From the NCBI RefSeq assembly GCF_002154505.1, contig NZ_MUBM01000283.1:1-45818 (forward strand): a stretch of DNA of 45,818 nucleotides, in the 5' to 3' direction. Shown here piece after piece: positions 1 through 8,011 of the stretch. Under the pieces are notes generated by a model. It had not been told where the DNA came from. It worked only from the letters and a program-made list of their open reading frames with translations, and did not search any database. The stretch is from Streptomyces carpinensis. GTDB lineage: Bacteria; Actinomycetota; Actinomycetes; Streptomycetales; Streptomycetaceae. The number at the start of each line of letters is the position of its first letter. The stretch's first letter is position 1. A program made the translations under genes and the position numbers.

Positions 1-487
1 CAGCGGCGAGGCCGGCCTCGCGCAGGGCCGCGACCGAATCGAGGGCGTACTGCACCAGCGACTTCCCCGACACGTCCAAGACCCCCACGAGCAGGTCGGC
101 GTCGGCGCAGTGCGCCACGCATTCCTCCAGCCATCGCCGCCAGCCGATCCCCAGTGCCACGCGCCAGGCACCAGCGAAGTCGGGCGCGATGCCACGTGAG
201 ACGAGATCGTTGATGTACGCCGTGGTCCTCGGGCCGACGTACGGCTCCACCCGCCGCCCCGGTTTCTGGATGTTCGCGGTCAGCCATTGGACGAGATCGG
301 AACGGTTGAGCTCCCGATCCTCCTCGACCAGCGAGGCATCGGCGAGGAGGGCAGGATCGTTCTGGGCCACGAGAGAGGGCCTTGCGAAGGCATCGACCAG
401 TGCGTCCGTTTCCGTCAGCAGGCGCTGGCAGAGTGACCTCATCGCATCAGCGACCTCGCGGGAGGGCGGGGGCCACAGATCTTCCAT
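1..487 (-). CDS. PucR-like transcriptional regulator, N-terminal part (cut by window edge)
   Basis: Reading the minus strand from an ATG at 487 gives an open frame of 162 codons that runs off the left edge. It starts MEDLWPPPSREVADAM. The body contains the stretches RVEPYVGPRTTAYINDL, IGWRRWLEECV and VGVLDVSGKSLVQYALDSV, which resemble the N-terminal sensory domain of actinobacterial PucR/CdaR-type regulators. The C-terminal helix-turn-helix would lie outside the window. Such proteins usually activate catabolic genes, and this one is transcribed divergently from the XRE-cupin gene and the catabolic locus, so it may be a second regulator of it. The family assignment rests on remembered sequence style without an alignment, and the DNA-binding part is not visible. 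Confidence 0.72.
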   Translation of the reverse strand, partial: MEDLWPPPSREVADAMRSLCQRLLTETDALVDAFARPSLVAQNDPALLADASLVEEDRELNRSDLVQWLTANIQKPGRRVEPYVGPRTTAYINDLVSRGIAPDFAGAWRVALGIGWRRWLEECVAHCADADLLVGVLDVSGKSLVQYALDSVAALREAGLAA

Positions 488-813
488 TTCTCAAGTCTCC
501 CTCTGATCCTTTGGAGCCGGCGCTCCCGACGTGCCGTGTCACAGACAGAGGAAGGGCCGGCCAGCGGCATGGCCGCCAGCGAGGTCGGGTGCCATGCCGT
601 CGGCCGACGACAGCGAGAGGCGTCGGGCCGCTACCACCATGCGGCAGCGGCGGCTTCCGGCCCCGCACGTGGTCTCCAGCAGCGTGGTGTTTAGTATGAG
701 TAAACGGCGGAAGATTTATCACGCCGTCAGGGGTGCTGCAAGGGGTTCGGCGACGTCGCCCCTTCTCCCGAAGGCCACACGATTTCGACCTCAGGACGGG
801 CGGTGAGCACACC
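488..813. other. Divergent intergenic region between the two regulators
   Basis: No credible gene is present here. The stretch holds the divergent promoters of the PucR-like gene and the XRE-cupin gene, and one copy of the GTTTAGTA-N3-GTAAAC site. After that site comes TATCACGCCG at 717-726, which also follows the second copy near 3.2 kb. I could not assign convincing -35 and -10 hexamers. Confidence 0.5.
689..705. promoter_or_regulatory. Inverted-repeat operator candidate, copy 1
   Basis: The sequence GTTTAGTATGAGTAAAC has perfect GTTTA/TAAAC arms around a 7-bp centre. It lies 108 bp before the XRE-cupin start. A second copy at 3176-3192 matches at 14 of 17 positions, differing only in the central three bases. 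Both copies are followed by CG.CG.AA and then TATCACGCCG. Repetition of the site before a regulator and before the catabolic train suggests binding by that regulator. Confidence 0.6.
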
Positions 814-1422
814 ATGTCCATCGATGACAGCGGGAAGGCGGGCGGAGCAGCCAAGAGCTCCCCTGCCCTCGAAGCGTCCACAGGCGCGCAACTGAGGGAG
901 ATCAGGCTCAGCCGCGGGTTGTCGTTGACGGAGGTTGCGCATCAGGCAGACGTCACCAAGGGCTTCCTGAGTCAGTTGGAACGTGGTCTCACCAACGTGT
1001 CCGTCGCGACGTTGCTGCGAGTCTGCGATGTGCTGAAGATCGGGGTCGGCGAGCTGTTCGCCTACCCCGATGAGCAGGTCGTGGCGGGCGGAAGCCGGAT
1101 CGACATGGGCGGTGAAGGAGTCACCGAGTACCTGCTCACGCCCGCCAGCACCACGGCGTTCCAAGTCTTCCGTTCAGTGATCGAACCAGGCGGGGGAACG
1201 GGTGGCCCCTATCGGCTCGACACCACCACGATCTTCGCGCTGGGACTGAGCGGCTCGACCCGTCTGATCGTCGGGGGCGAGACCCGGATGCTGTCAGCCG
1301 GTGTGTCCACCTCGTTCTCCGGTCGGACGCTGCACCAGTTCGACAATCCGGGCACGACGGTCAGCGAGGTCCTGTGGGTCCTGTCGCCTCCGCTCCTTCG
1401 TGTCGCCCGCGAACCCTCCTAG
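814..1422 (+). CDS. XRE-family regulator with C-terminal cupin domain
   Basis: The protein has 202 residues. Residues about 20-75 form an XRE helix-turn-helix (QLREIRLSRGLSLTEVAHQA, then TKGFLSQLERG). Residues about 105-195 form a cupin-type sensor domain that ends in LHQFDNPGTTVSEVLWVLSP. This layout is that of PuuR-like regulators, which often control amine or amino-acid catabolism and may sense a small ligand in the cupin. I chose the ATG at 814 because a GGTGAG-type ribosome site precedes it and the upstream in-frame codons are arginine-rich and not protein-like. An inverted-repeat site lies 108 bp upstream, consistent with autoregulation. The gene's 3' end overlaps the 3' end of the convergent permease by 62 bp. 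The domain call is secure; the ligand and target are inferred. Confidence 0.9.
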   Translation: MSIDDSGKAGGAAKSSPALEASTGAQLREIRLSRGLSLTEVAHQADVTKGFLSQLERGLTNVSVATLLRVCDVLKIGVGELFAYPDEQVVAGGSRIDMGGEGVTEYLLTPASTTAFQVFRSVIEPGGGTGGPYRLDTTTIFALGLSGSTRLIVGGETRMLSAGVSTSFSGRTLHQFDNPGTTVSEVLWVLSPPLLRVAREPS

Positions 1423-2890
1423 AGCCGCCCGCATCGAGTCGCTCGTAGACAGCCGGGCGGCACGTCCGCATGACGAGCGCCTGCACCAAGCCGGCTACGG
1501 CCGAGAGGGCGACGAACCCGCCGATCACCCAGGCGCCCTCGGTGGTGCCGACGAGGAGCGGGAAGTTGGCAACCACCAGGTAGACCACACAGGTCAGGCC
1601 GAGGAAGGCCAGGGCCGGGGCCACGACCGTGCGCCACACCGACCGCTGCCCATCCTGCTCATCGACTTGCCGGAAAACGCCGATCACCGCGAGGCTGGTG
1701 GCCGCCATGAGCAGGACGATGCCGAGGGTGGCGGCGCCGGAGAACCAGGCGTAGACGTTCGCGATCGGGTCCAGGTCGAGCGCGACGACGACAAGCGTGG
1801 TGACGAACGCGACCGCCGAGACGACGCCCGAGGACGCTGACGGCGCCCGGTGCCGGGGATGAACGACGCCCAGCCGCGCCGGAAGGGCACCGGCCCGGGG
1901 CAGCGCGAACTGGTAGCGCGTCACGACGTTGTGAAAGGCCAGCGCGCACGCGAACTGACTGGTTATCAGGAGCATTTGCATCACGTCGAACCAGACGGGT
2001 CCGACGTAGCTCCGCGCCAGCGCGAGGACCAGGCCCTCGGGGTCGGCCTTCGCGGCGCCGGTCACCGAGTCGGCGCCGACGCCCAAGACGACCGCCCACA
2101 CGGTGAACGAGTAGAAGATCCCGACCACCAGGATCGCGACGTACGTCGCTCGCGGAACCGTGACGTCAGGGTCCTTGGCCTCGTCGCGGAACACGGCCGT
2201 CGCCTCGAAACCGATGAACCCGAAGAAGGCGAACATCATGCCGAGGCCCGGGGAGCCATTCCCCAGGATCGAAGGCAACAGGGGCTTCGCCGTCAGGCCA
2301 TGGGCGCCACCGTGGCCCACGATGCCGAGGTCCATGACCAGGAGCAGGAGGGATTCCAGCACCAGCACGACACCGAGCACCTTGGCGCTCAGCTCGATGT
2401 CCCGATAGCCGAGGGAAGCAATGATCCCCAGCGAGACGAACGCCCACAACCACCACGGGGAGCTGATGCCGGCGTACCGCTCGACGACATTGCTCGTCGC
2501 GACGCCGACGTAGGCGTTCACCCCGACGAGAATCAGTGTGTAGGAGAAGAGCGCCAGGGTCGCTGCCGAGAGACCGGGTATCCGGCCCAACCCAGCCTGG
2601 ACGTAGGCGTAGAAGGCGCCCGCGTCGCGCACCCGTCCCGCCATCAGGGTGAAGCCGACCGCGAAGATCAGCAGCATAACGGTGGTCAGCGCGAAGAACA
2701 GGGGCATTCCCGGGCTGCCGCTCACGGCGAAGGCGATCGGCACCCCGCCGGCCACCAGCCCGAGCGGCGCCGCCGCGGCGACGACCATGAAGACGATCTG
2801 CGGTACGCCGAGCCCGCGGCGCAGCGGGTTGCCTGGGCCTGCTTCCCTGCCGGGTGCTTCGAAGTGCCCTGTCTCGGAGAGGTCGGCCAT
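1361..2890 (-). CDS. APC-superfamily amino acid/amine permease
   Basis: This is a 509-residue polytopic membrane protein with roughly twelve hydrophobic segments. The first begins near residue 27 (PQIVFMVVAAAAPLGLVAGG), which is the typical APC opening helix with a G-rich unwound segment. FGFIGFEATAVFRDEAKDP is the characteristic loop of APC transporters. The ATG at 2890 is preferred over the GTG at 2899 because AAAGGTGG sits five bases before it. APC permeases move amino acids and amines by proton exchange or symport. The gene points away from the catabolic train, and the second operator copy lies in the region shared by both starts. It is probably the uptake system for the substrate of that train; the actual substrate cannot be read from the sequence. 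Confidence 0.9.
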   Translation of the reverse strand: MADLSETGHFEAPGREAGPGNPLRRGLGVPQIVFMVVAAAAPLGLVAGGVPIAFAVSGSPGMPLFFALTTVMLLIFAVGFTLMAGRVRDAGAFYAYVQAGLGRIPGLSAATLALFSYTLILVGVNAYVGVATSNVVERYAGISSPWWLWAFVSLGIIASLGYRDIELSAKVLGVVLVLESLLLLVMDLGIVGHGGAHGLTAKPLLPSILGNGSPGLGMMFAFFGFIGFEATAVFRDEAKDPDVTVPRATYVAILVVGIFYSFTVWAVVLGVGADSVTGAAKADPEGLVLALARSYVGPVWFDVMQMLLITSQFACALAFHNVVTRYQFALPRAGALPARLGVVHPRHRAPSASSGVVSAVAFVTTLVVVALDLDPIANVYAWFSGAATLGIVLLMAATSLAVIGVFRQVDEQDGQRSVWRTVVAPALAFLGLTCVVYLVVANFPLLVGTTEGAWVIGGFVALSAVAGLVQALVMRTCRPAVYERLDAGGSRRVRGRHEGAEATGPTGPR

Positions 2891-3468
2891 GTCGACCACC
2901 TTTCAGCTCACGGGCCGGTGCCGGCTCGTCATGGTTGGGTGATGAGGAGGTGAGGGGGTACGGCCACACGGGGTGAACCGGCGCGTCTGCCCCGCAGCAG
3001 GGCGACGAGATCCGGGTTCTGCTTCTCCGGCCACGTGCGCGGCGTGCATCCAGTGATCGACCTGGAGAGAGCCGGCCGATGAGGTGGCCGCGGGCGACGG
3101 CTACCAGAGAGAGCCACGACCTCTCAGGACTGAGCCCGGTTCGAGTCCTCGAGCGAGGCACGCGCTGCCGCACGTGTTTAGTACTGGTAAACGCCGCAAA
3201 CGACTATCACGCCGGTGAAGTCACCGCAAGAGATGCGGCGAGGTCGGCCACAGCAGAGAGATCCGCGGGATCCCGGCTTCTTTCGAGAGTCGGCGAGACC
3301 TCGGCCGAGGCCGTGCCCGGCTGCCTGCAACCGCCTGAGGGCGGCGCTGCCGGACCGCTTGTGCATCGTGCACCGAGCCCTGGGACCAGCTGGTGCACCC
3401 TGTCGTTCCGCCCGTGGCCGTGGCTGGCGACAGTGAGATCACCACCCCGGGAACAGCGAGGAAACACC
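2891..3468. other. Divergent promoter region of permease and catabolic operon
   Basis: These 578 bp separate the permease start and the monooxygenase start. The plus strand happens to be free of stop codons in the monooxygenase frame from 3079, but its translation is low-complexity and not protein-like. I treat it as non-coding. It contains the second GTTTAGTA-N3-GTAAAC site, 286 bp from the permease start and 277 bp from the monooxygenase start, so long 5' leaders are likely if the site marks the promoters. Confidence 0.55.
3176..3192. promoter_or_regulatory. Inverted-repeat operator candidate, copy 2
   Basis: The sequence GTTTAGTACTGGTAAAC has the same arms as the site at 689-705. The downstream neighbourhood is also conserved (GTAAACGCCGCAAA, then TATCACGCCG at 3205-3214). 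It sits between the divergent permease and catabolic train, where one bound regulator could control both. Confidence 0.6.
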
Positions 3469-5004
3469 ATGACAACTGAGGTGCTTGACGCCGTCGAGGA
3501 GTTCGACGTGGTCATCATCGGAGCGGGGATCTCCGGAATCGGCGCGGCCAGCTATTTCAGCCGGGAACTCCCCGGCAAGTCCCTGCTCGTGCTCGAGGGC
3601 CGCGACAACATCGGTGGCACGTGGGAGCTCTTCCGCTACCCGGGCATCCGCTCGGACTCGGACCTCCACACGTTCGGCTACGAGTTCAAGCCGTGGCGTC
3701 ACGAAGCCGCGATCGCCGACGCGCCGCTGATCCGGGACTACCTTCGGGAGACGGTCGAGGAGAACCACCTGGAGCCCCTCATCAGGCTGCGCCACCGGGT
3801 CGTCAGGGCCGAATGGTCCTCGTACGAGGCGCGGTGGACCCTCACCGTCGAGGCAGCCGACCCCGCCGGCGGGGGCACCGTAACCAAGACGATCCGTGCC
3901 GGATGGGTGTTCGCCGCCACCGGCTACTACCGGTACGACGAGGGGTTCTCCCCCCAGTTCCCGGGGCGCGACGACTTCGAAGGCACGATCGTCCATCCGC
4001 AGCACTGGCCCGAGACGCTCGACTACAGCGGCAAGAAGGTCGTCGTCATCGGCAGCGGCGCGACGGCGATCACGCTGGTGCCGGCCATGGCCACCGGGCC
4101 CGGCGCCGCCCGGCACGTGACGATGCTGCAGCGGACCCCGACGTACGTCCTGGCGCTGCCGCGCGTCGACAAGGTCGCCCTGGCGCTCACGAAGGTGCTC
4201 GGGGAGGAGCGCGGGTACGCCGTGACGCGGTTCAAGAACATCTGGCTCGACCGCGCCGTCGTCAAGGGACTGCGGACGTTCCCGAAGGCCGGGCGTCGGT
4301 TGATCCGGCGCGAGAACATCAAGCGGCTGCCCAAGGGGTTCGACGTCGACAAGCACTTCAATCCGCCGTACGACCCGTGGGACCAGCGTCTGTGTCTGGC
4401 GCCGGACGGCGACTTCTTCGACGCGATCAAGAAGGGTTCCGCGACCGTCGTCACCGACACGATCGCGCGGTTCAGCAAACGCGGAATCGTGCTGAGCTCG
4501 GGTGAGGAGCTGGAAGCCGACGTCATCGTCACCGCGACGGGGCTGAACCTGCAGCTCTTCGGCGGCATGCCCATCGTGGTCGACGGGCGTCAGGTCGACA
4601 TCGCGGACGCGCTCTGTTACCGCGGAATGCTGCTGAGCGGGATTCCGAACTGGGCGATGGCGATCGGCTACACCACCTCGTCCTGGACGCTCAAGGTGAG
4701 CCTGATGTGTCGCTACTTCATCGACCTGGTCAGGCACATGGACGCCCGCGGATGCGACACGGTGGTTCCGGTCGCGCCGGCGGGGACGGAGCGCAGGCCC
4801 GTCATGGACCTTCAGGCGGGGTACGCCAAGCGCGCCGAGAAGCGCATGCCCAAGCAGGGCCTCGAAAAGCCCTGGCGGATGGCGATGTCCTACCCCGAGG
4901 ACGCCAAGGCCCTTCGCGGCCCGGTGGCCGACGAGCACCTCGAGTTCGGCTCCCGTCGGGCGGCCGCGCAGTCGCTCGGTGGGAGGCGAGCCACCCATGT
5001 CTGA
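3469..5004 (+). CDS. Flavin-dependent Baeyer-Villiger monooxygenase
   Basis: The protein has 511 residues. An N-terminal FAD-binding Rossmann motif is at residues 18-23 (GAGISG), followed by GRDNIGGTWELFRYPG. Residues 170-181 read FEGTIVHPQHWP, an exact match to the Baeyer-Villiger fingerprint FxGxxxHxxxWP. A second nucleotide (NADPH) motif, GSGATA, is at 195-200. The enzyme would use NADPH and oxygen to insert an oxygen atom beside a ketone carbonyl, giving an ester or lactone. Its length and the GTWELFRYPG stretch resemble EthA-type enzymes more than classic cyclohexanone monooxygenase. It is the first gene of the train and overlaps the following hydrolase gene by 8 bp, matching the idea that the hydrolase opens its product. 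The start at 3469 has GAGG eight bases upstream. Confidence 0.93.
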   Translation: MTTEVLDAVEEFDVVIIGAGISGIGAASYFSRELPGKSLLVLEGRDNIGGTWELFRYPGIRSDSDLHTFGYEFKPWRHEAAIADAPLIRDYLRETVEENHLEPLIRLRHRVVRAEWSSYEARWTLTVEAADPAGGGTVTKTIRAGWVFAATGYYRYDEGFSPQFPGRDDFEGTIVHPQHWPETLDYSGKKVVVIGSGATAITLVPAMATGPGAARHVTMLQRTPTYVLALPRVDKVALALTKVLGEERGYAVTRFKNIWLDRAVVKGLRTFPKAGRRLIRRENIKRLPKGFDVDKHFNPPYDPWDQRLCLAPDGDFFDAIKKGSATVVTDTIARFSKRGIVLSSGEELEADVIVTATGLNLQLFGGMPIVVDGRQVDIADALCYRGMLLSGIPNWAMAIGYTTSSWTLKVSLMCRYFIDLVRHMDARGCDTVVPVAPAGTERRPVMDLQAGYAKRAEKRMPKQGLEKPWRMAMSYPEDAKALRGPVADEHLEFGSRRAAAQSLGGRRATHV

Positions 5005-5932
5005 GACGAGCGGTGCGGAGAGCACCGACCGGTACGCGGCCCTGCCGTCCGGGATGAGGATCTGCTTCCGGGACTTCGGCGACAAGGCCGACCCCACCAT
5101 CCTCCTCATCGCCGGTATGGGCGAGGACCTCACCTTCTGGACCGACGCGTTTTTCGGCTCGCTCGTCGCCCGCGGTTTCCGGGTCGTCGCGATCGACAAC
5201 CGTGACGTCGGCCAGTCGACGTTCGTCGCCGCACCCCCTCCGGCGCTGTGGCGTCAGCTCGCCGGGCGCCCGCGCAGCGACGCGTACGCGCTCGCCGACA
5301 TGGCCCAGGACGCCGTCGGCGTACTCGACTGCCTCGGGATCTCGCGGGTGCACCTGGTGGGGCGATCGATGGGCGGGATGATCGCGCAGACGATCGCGGC
5401 CACGGCCCCCGAGCGCGTTCTGTCGCTGACCTCCATCTACTCGACCACCGGGTCGAAGAAAGTGGGCCAGCCGGCGCTGTCGACGATCCGGCTCCTCGCC
5501 GCCCCACCGGCGAGGACCAGAACCGCGGCGGTCCGGGCCCACCTGCGGATCACCAGGCACGTCGCGGGAACGGGATATCCCATCGACGACGCGGCCGAGG
5601 CGGCCATCGCAGCGCGCGGCTGGGACCGCAGCGCCGGTGACCCGGCGGCCGGCGTGGCGCGCCAGGTCCAGGCGATCCAGCGCTCCGGAGACCGGACGGC
5701 CCAGTTGAGCACCATCACGGCACCGACGCTCGTCATCAACGGCGACCGGGACCTGCTGGTCCACCCGAGCGGCGGCGAAGCGACGGTGAAGGCGATCCGC
5801 TCGGCCCAGCACGTGGTCATTCCCGGCATGGGCCACCACATTCCCCAGGCCCTCGTCGGCCCCGTCACCCAGTACATCTCGCAGCACGCGGACCGCGTGG
5901 GCGAAGGAGGAAACCATGTCCGGATCTCGTAA
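4997..5932 (+). CDS. Alpha/beta hydrolase (ester/lactone hydrolase)
   Basis: The protein has 311 residues and the alpha/beta hydrolase fold. The nucleophile elbow is GRSMGG with Ser124, the likely acid is Asp250 or Asp252 in GDRD, and the catalytic His is His280 in GMGHHIP. The oxyanion region near residue 38 reads IAGMGEDLTFW. It resembles esterases and lactone hydrolases placed next to monooxygenases. The start overlaps the end of the monooxygenase gene by 8 bp and its own end overlaps the amine oxidase start by 17 bp, so these three genes are translationally coupled. The inferred role is hydrolysis of the ester or lactone from the preceding enzyme to a hydroxy acid or to an alcohol plus acid. 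The exact substrate is unknown. Confidence 0.9.
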   Translation: MSETSGAESTDRYAALPSGMRICFRDFGDKADPTILLIAGMGEDLTFWTDAFFGSLVARGFRVVAIDNRDVGQSTFVAAPPPALWRQLAGRPRSDAYALADMAQDAVGVLDCLGISRVHLVGRSMGGMIAQTIAATAPERVLSLTSIYSTTGSKKVGQPALSTIRLLAAPPARTRTAAVRAHLRITRHVAGTGYPIDDAAEAAIAARGWDRSAGDPAAGVARQVQAIQRSGDRTAQLSTITAPTLVINGDRDLLVHPSGGEATVKAIRSAQHVVIPGMGHHIPQALVGPVTQYISQHADRVGEGGNHVRIS

Positions 5933-7310
5933 GCCCGGCTCCGGGGACACCTCGGTCGACGTCGTGGTCGTCGGTGCCGGCTTCGCCGGCCTGAGCGCTG
6001 CCGAGCGACTGGCGAGCATGGGGCAGTCCGTCCTGGTCGTGGAAGGCCGCGACCGGGTCGGAGGCCGATCCCTGTCCGGCGAGGTGGCAGGCGTGAAGGT
6101 CGACCTCGGAGCAACGTGGGTGGCACGGCGCCACACTGCCATCCGGGACCTTGCGAGCCGGGTGGGGTGTACCACGACCGCCCAGTTCAACCAGGGTCGC
6201 AACGTGCTGTGGATGGCAGGCCGGCGCCGCACCTACAGCGGCACCATCCCCAAGGTCTCCCCCGCGGCCCTGGTGGACATGGCCCGCATGCAGATGGCCG
6301 TGAACAAGCTCGTCTCGACCATCGACGTGGACGCGGCGTGGGAGTCGCCCGAGGCGAGCCGGCTCGACACCATCTCGTTCGGCGAGTGGCTCGACCGGAA
6401 GAACGCCCTGCCCAGCACCCGTGCGCTGATGACCGTCATCAGCAAGGTGCAGTGGGGCTGCACCCCGTCAGACGTCTCCCTGCTGCACGCACTGCGCTAC
6501 ATCCGTGCAGCGGGCGGCATCGATCACATGCTGGACGTCGAGGGCGGCCAGCAGCAGGACCGGCTCGTCGAAACCACCCAGGAGATCGCCAAGCGGGTGG
6601 CGGAGAAGCTCGGCGACCGCGTGCGCCTGGGGACACCGGTGCGCCGTATCGCGCAGGACGACAACGGCGTCACCGTCCACACCGACTCCGACGAGATCCA
6701 CGCCAGGTACGGGATCGTCACGGCCGCGCCGGCGCACCGCGCCGCCATCGCGTTCGATCCCGCTCTGCCCGAGCAGGCCGAAGGGCTCACACGAACCTGG
6801 CGCATGGGCGTGCTGAGCAAGGCTTTCGCGGCTTACGAAGTGCCGTTCTGGCGGGCCGGCGGACTCTCCGGCGAGGCAGTGACCGACACCGGAACCGTGT
6901 TCATCACCTTCGATGTGTCACCCGCCCACAGCGGACCGGGCGTGCTGATGGCCTTCTGCGATCCGCGCGTCTTCGACGGTTTCAGCGCCGAGACCCGACG
7001 CGACCGGGTCATCCAGCAGCTCGCCGACCTCTACGGTCCGCAGGCCCGCAACCCCATCGACTACGTGGACCACTGCTGGGGATCGGAACCGTTCGCCCCA
7101 GGTGGTCCCAATCCTGCTGTCGCCCCCTACGCGACCACGAGCTACGGCAGGGCCCTGACCGAGCCCCACGGGCGCATCCACTGGGCCGGTACCGAAACCG
7201 CCGGCGAATGGGCCGGCACCATGAACGGCGCGGTCCTGACGGGCCAGCGCGCCGCCGAGCGCGTCGCCGCCCTCCTGTCCCGCGACGTCCGGGAGGGGGC
7301 GCTGCGATGA
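5916..7310 (+). CDS. FAD-dependent amine oxidase (monoamine oxidase family)
   Basis: The protein has 464 residues. The FAD-binding motif GAGFAG is at 20-25, followed by VVEGRDRVGGRS. The C-terminal flavin motif HWAGTETAGEWAGTMNGAV starts at residue 422 and is diagnostic for the MAO / cyclohexylamine oxidase / MAO-N group. The enzyme should oxidise a primary or secondary amine to an imine, which hydrolyses to a ketone or aldehyde with release of ammonia and hydrogen peroxide. GGAGG precedes the start by five bases. It overlaps the hydrolase upstream and the membrane-protein gene downstream (ATGA). Amine oxidation to a ketone would supply the Baeyer-Villiger enzyme, which is why I place it early in the pathway despite its third position. 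No signal peptide is seen. Confidence 0.92.
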   Translation: MSGSRKPGSGDTSVDVVVVGAGFAGLSAAERLASMGQSVLVVEGRDRVGGRSLSGEVAGVKVDLGATWVARRHTAIRDLASRVGCTTTAQFNQGRNVLWMAGRRRTYSGTIPKVSPAALVDMARMQMAVNKLVSTIDVDAAWESPEASRLDTISFGEWLDRKNALPSTRALMTVISKVQWGCTPSDVSLLHALRYIRAAGGIDHMLDVEGGQQQDRLVETTQEIAKRVAEKLGDRVRLGTPVRRIAQDDNGVTVHTDSDEIHARYGIVTAAPAHRAAIAFDPALPEQAEGLTRTWRMGVLSKAFAAYEVPFWRAGGLSGEAVTDTGTVFITFDVSPAHSGPGVLMAFCDPRVFDGFSAETRRDRVIQQLADLYGPQARNPIDYVDHCWGSEPFAPGGPNPAVAPYATTSYGRALTEPHGRIHWAGTETAGEWAGTMNGAVLTGQRAAERVAALLSRDVREGALR

Positions 7311-8011
7311 AGGAAGCGCTGTTCCTGCTGGCCGACCTGTGGATGATCTTCGCCGGCTACTTCTACGGATGGAGGTTCATCCGCCGGTACGGCAACTACC
7401 TCCTCGGTCTCGAGTGGATGGTCGTCGCGACGTCGGGCAGCAACTTCCTGCTCTGGTCGCTGCTCGGAGCCGACAGCGGCAGCGTCCTGTACGACGTGGC
7501 GTACTTCTTCGACGCGTTCTCCAGGTCGGTCGGCATCACGCTCATCCTGATCATGGGCTTGATGAAGGTCACCCATCGCTACAAGCCGAGCCTCGGCGTC
7601 GATGTCGCCCTGTTCGGAGTTGCGATTGTGGCCGGTCTGTTCCTCCGGCACTTCCACGGCGCGGATCTCCACACCGACCGCGCCGCGTTCTCGGTCGCCG
7701 TGTTCTACCTCGTCGTCAATCTCCTCACGGCAGTCTTCGTCGGGTACTTCGTCAAGCGGCTCTGGGACGCGGGCGCGAGGTGGCCGGCGATCTGGACGGG
7801 ACTGGTCACCGCCGCCGGGACCGCCATCGCGATCACCTACGACTTGTTCCCCCTGCCGTTCGACGACGAGAACCGCACGGTCTTCTACACCGCTGCGCTG
7901 GCGACCTGGGGCACCCAGGGATTCGTCTACTTCCGCGCCTACCGCGCGCTGCACCACCACAACGCGGCCTTGGATGCGAAGCCCGCTCACGCAACAGGGG
8001 CCATCGCATGA
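7307..8011 (+). CDS. Uncharacterised polytopic membrane protein of the catabolic operon
   Basis: The protein has 234 residues and about six or seven hydrophobic helices, beginning directly at the N-terminus (MKEALFLLADLWMIFAGYF). A conserved-looking FRAYRALHHHNA tail is on the cytoplasmic or C-terminal side. I do not recognise the family. It is embedded in the operon with ATGA overlaps on both sides (amine oxidase before, aldehyde dehydrogenase after), so it is co-translated with the pathway. GGGAGGGGG lies just upstream of the start. It could be a small transporter, an exporter of a toxic intermediate, or a membrane anchor or electron-transfer partner. No heme- or metal-binding motif is obvious apart from a few histidines (HFHGADLH near the middle and HHHN at the end). 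Confidence 0.82.
   Translation: MKEALFLLADLWMIFAGYFYGWRFIRRYGNYLLGLEWMVVATSGSNFLLWSLLGADSGSVLYDVAYFFDAFSRSVGITLILIMGLMKVTHRYKPSLGVDVALFGVAIVAGLFLRHFHGADLHTDRAAFSVAVFYLVVNLLTAVFVGYFVKRLWDAGARWPAIWTGLVTAAGTAIAITYDLFPLPFDDENRTVFYTAALATWGTQGFVYFRAYRALHHHNAALDAKPAHATGAIA

Noticed and set aside
3079..3468. In-frame extension of the monooxygenase by 130 codons
   Set aside because: No ribosome site at its start, arginine/proline-rich composition, and it would cover the operator. The FAD motif is at the proper distance from ATG 3469.
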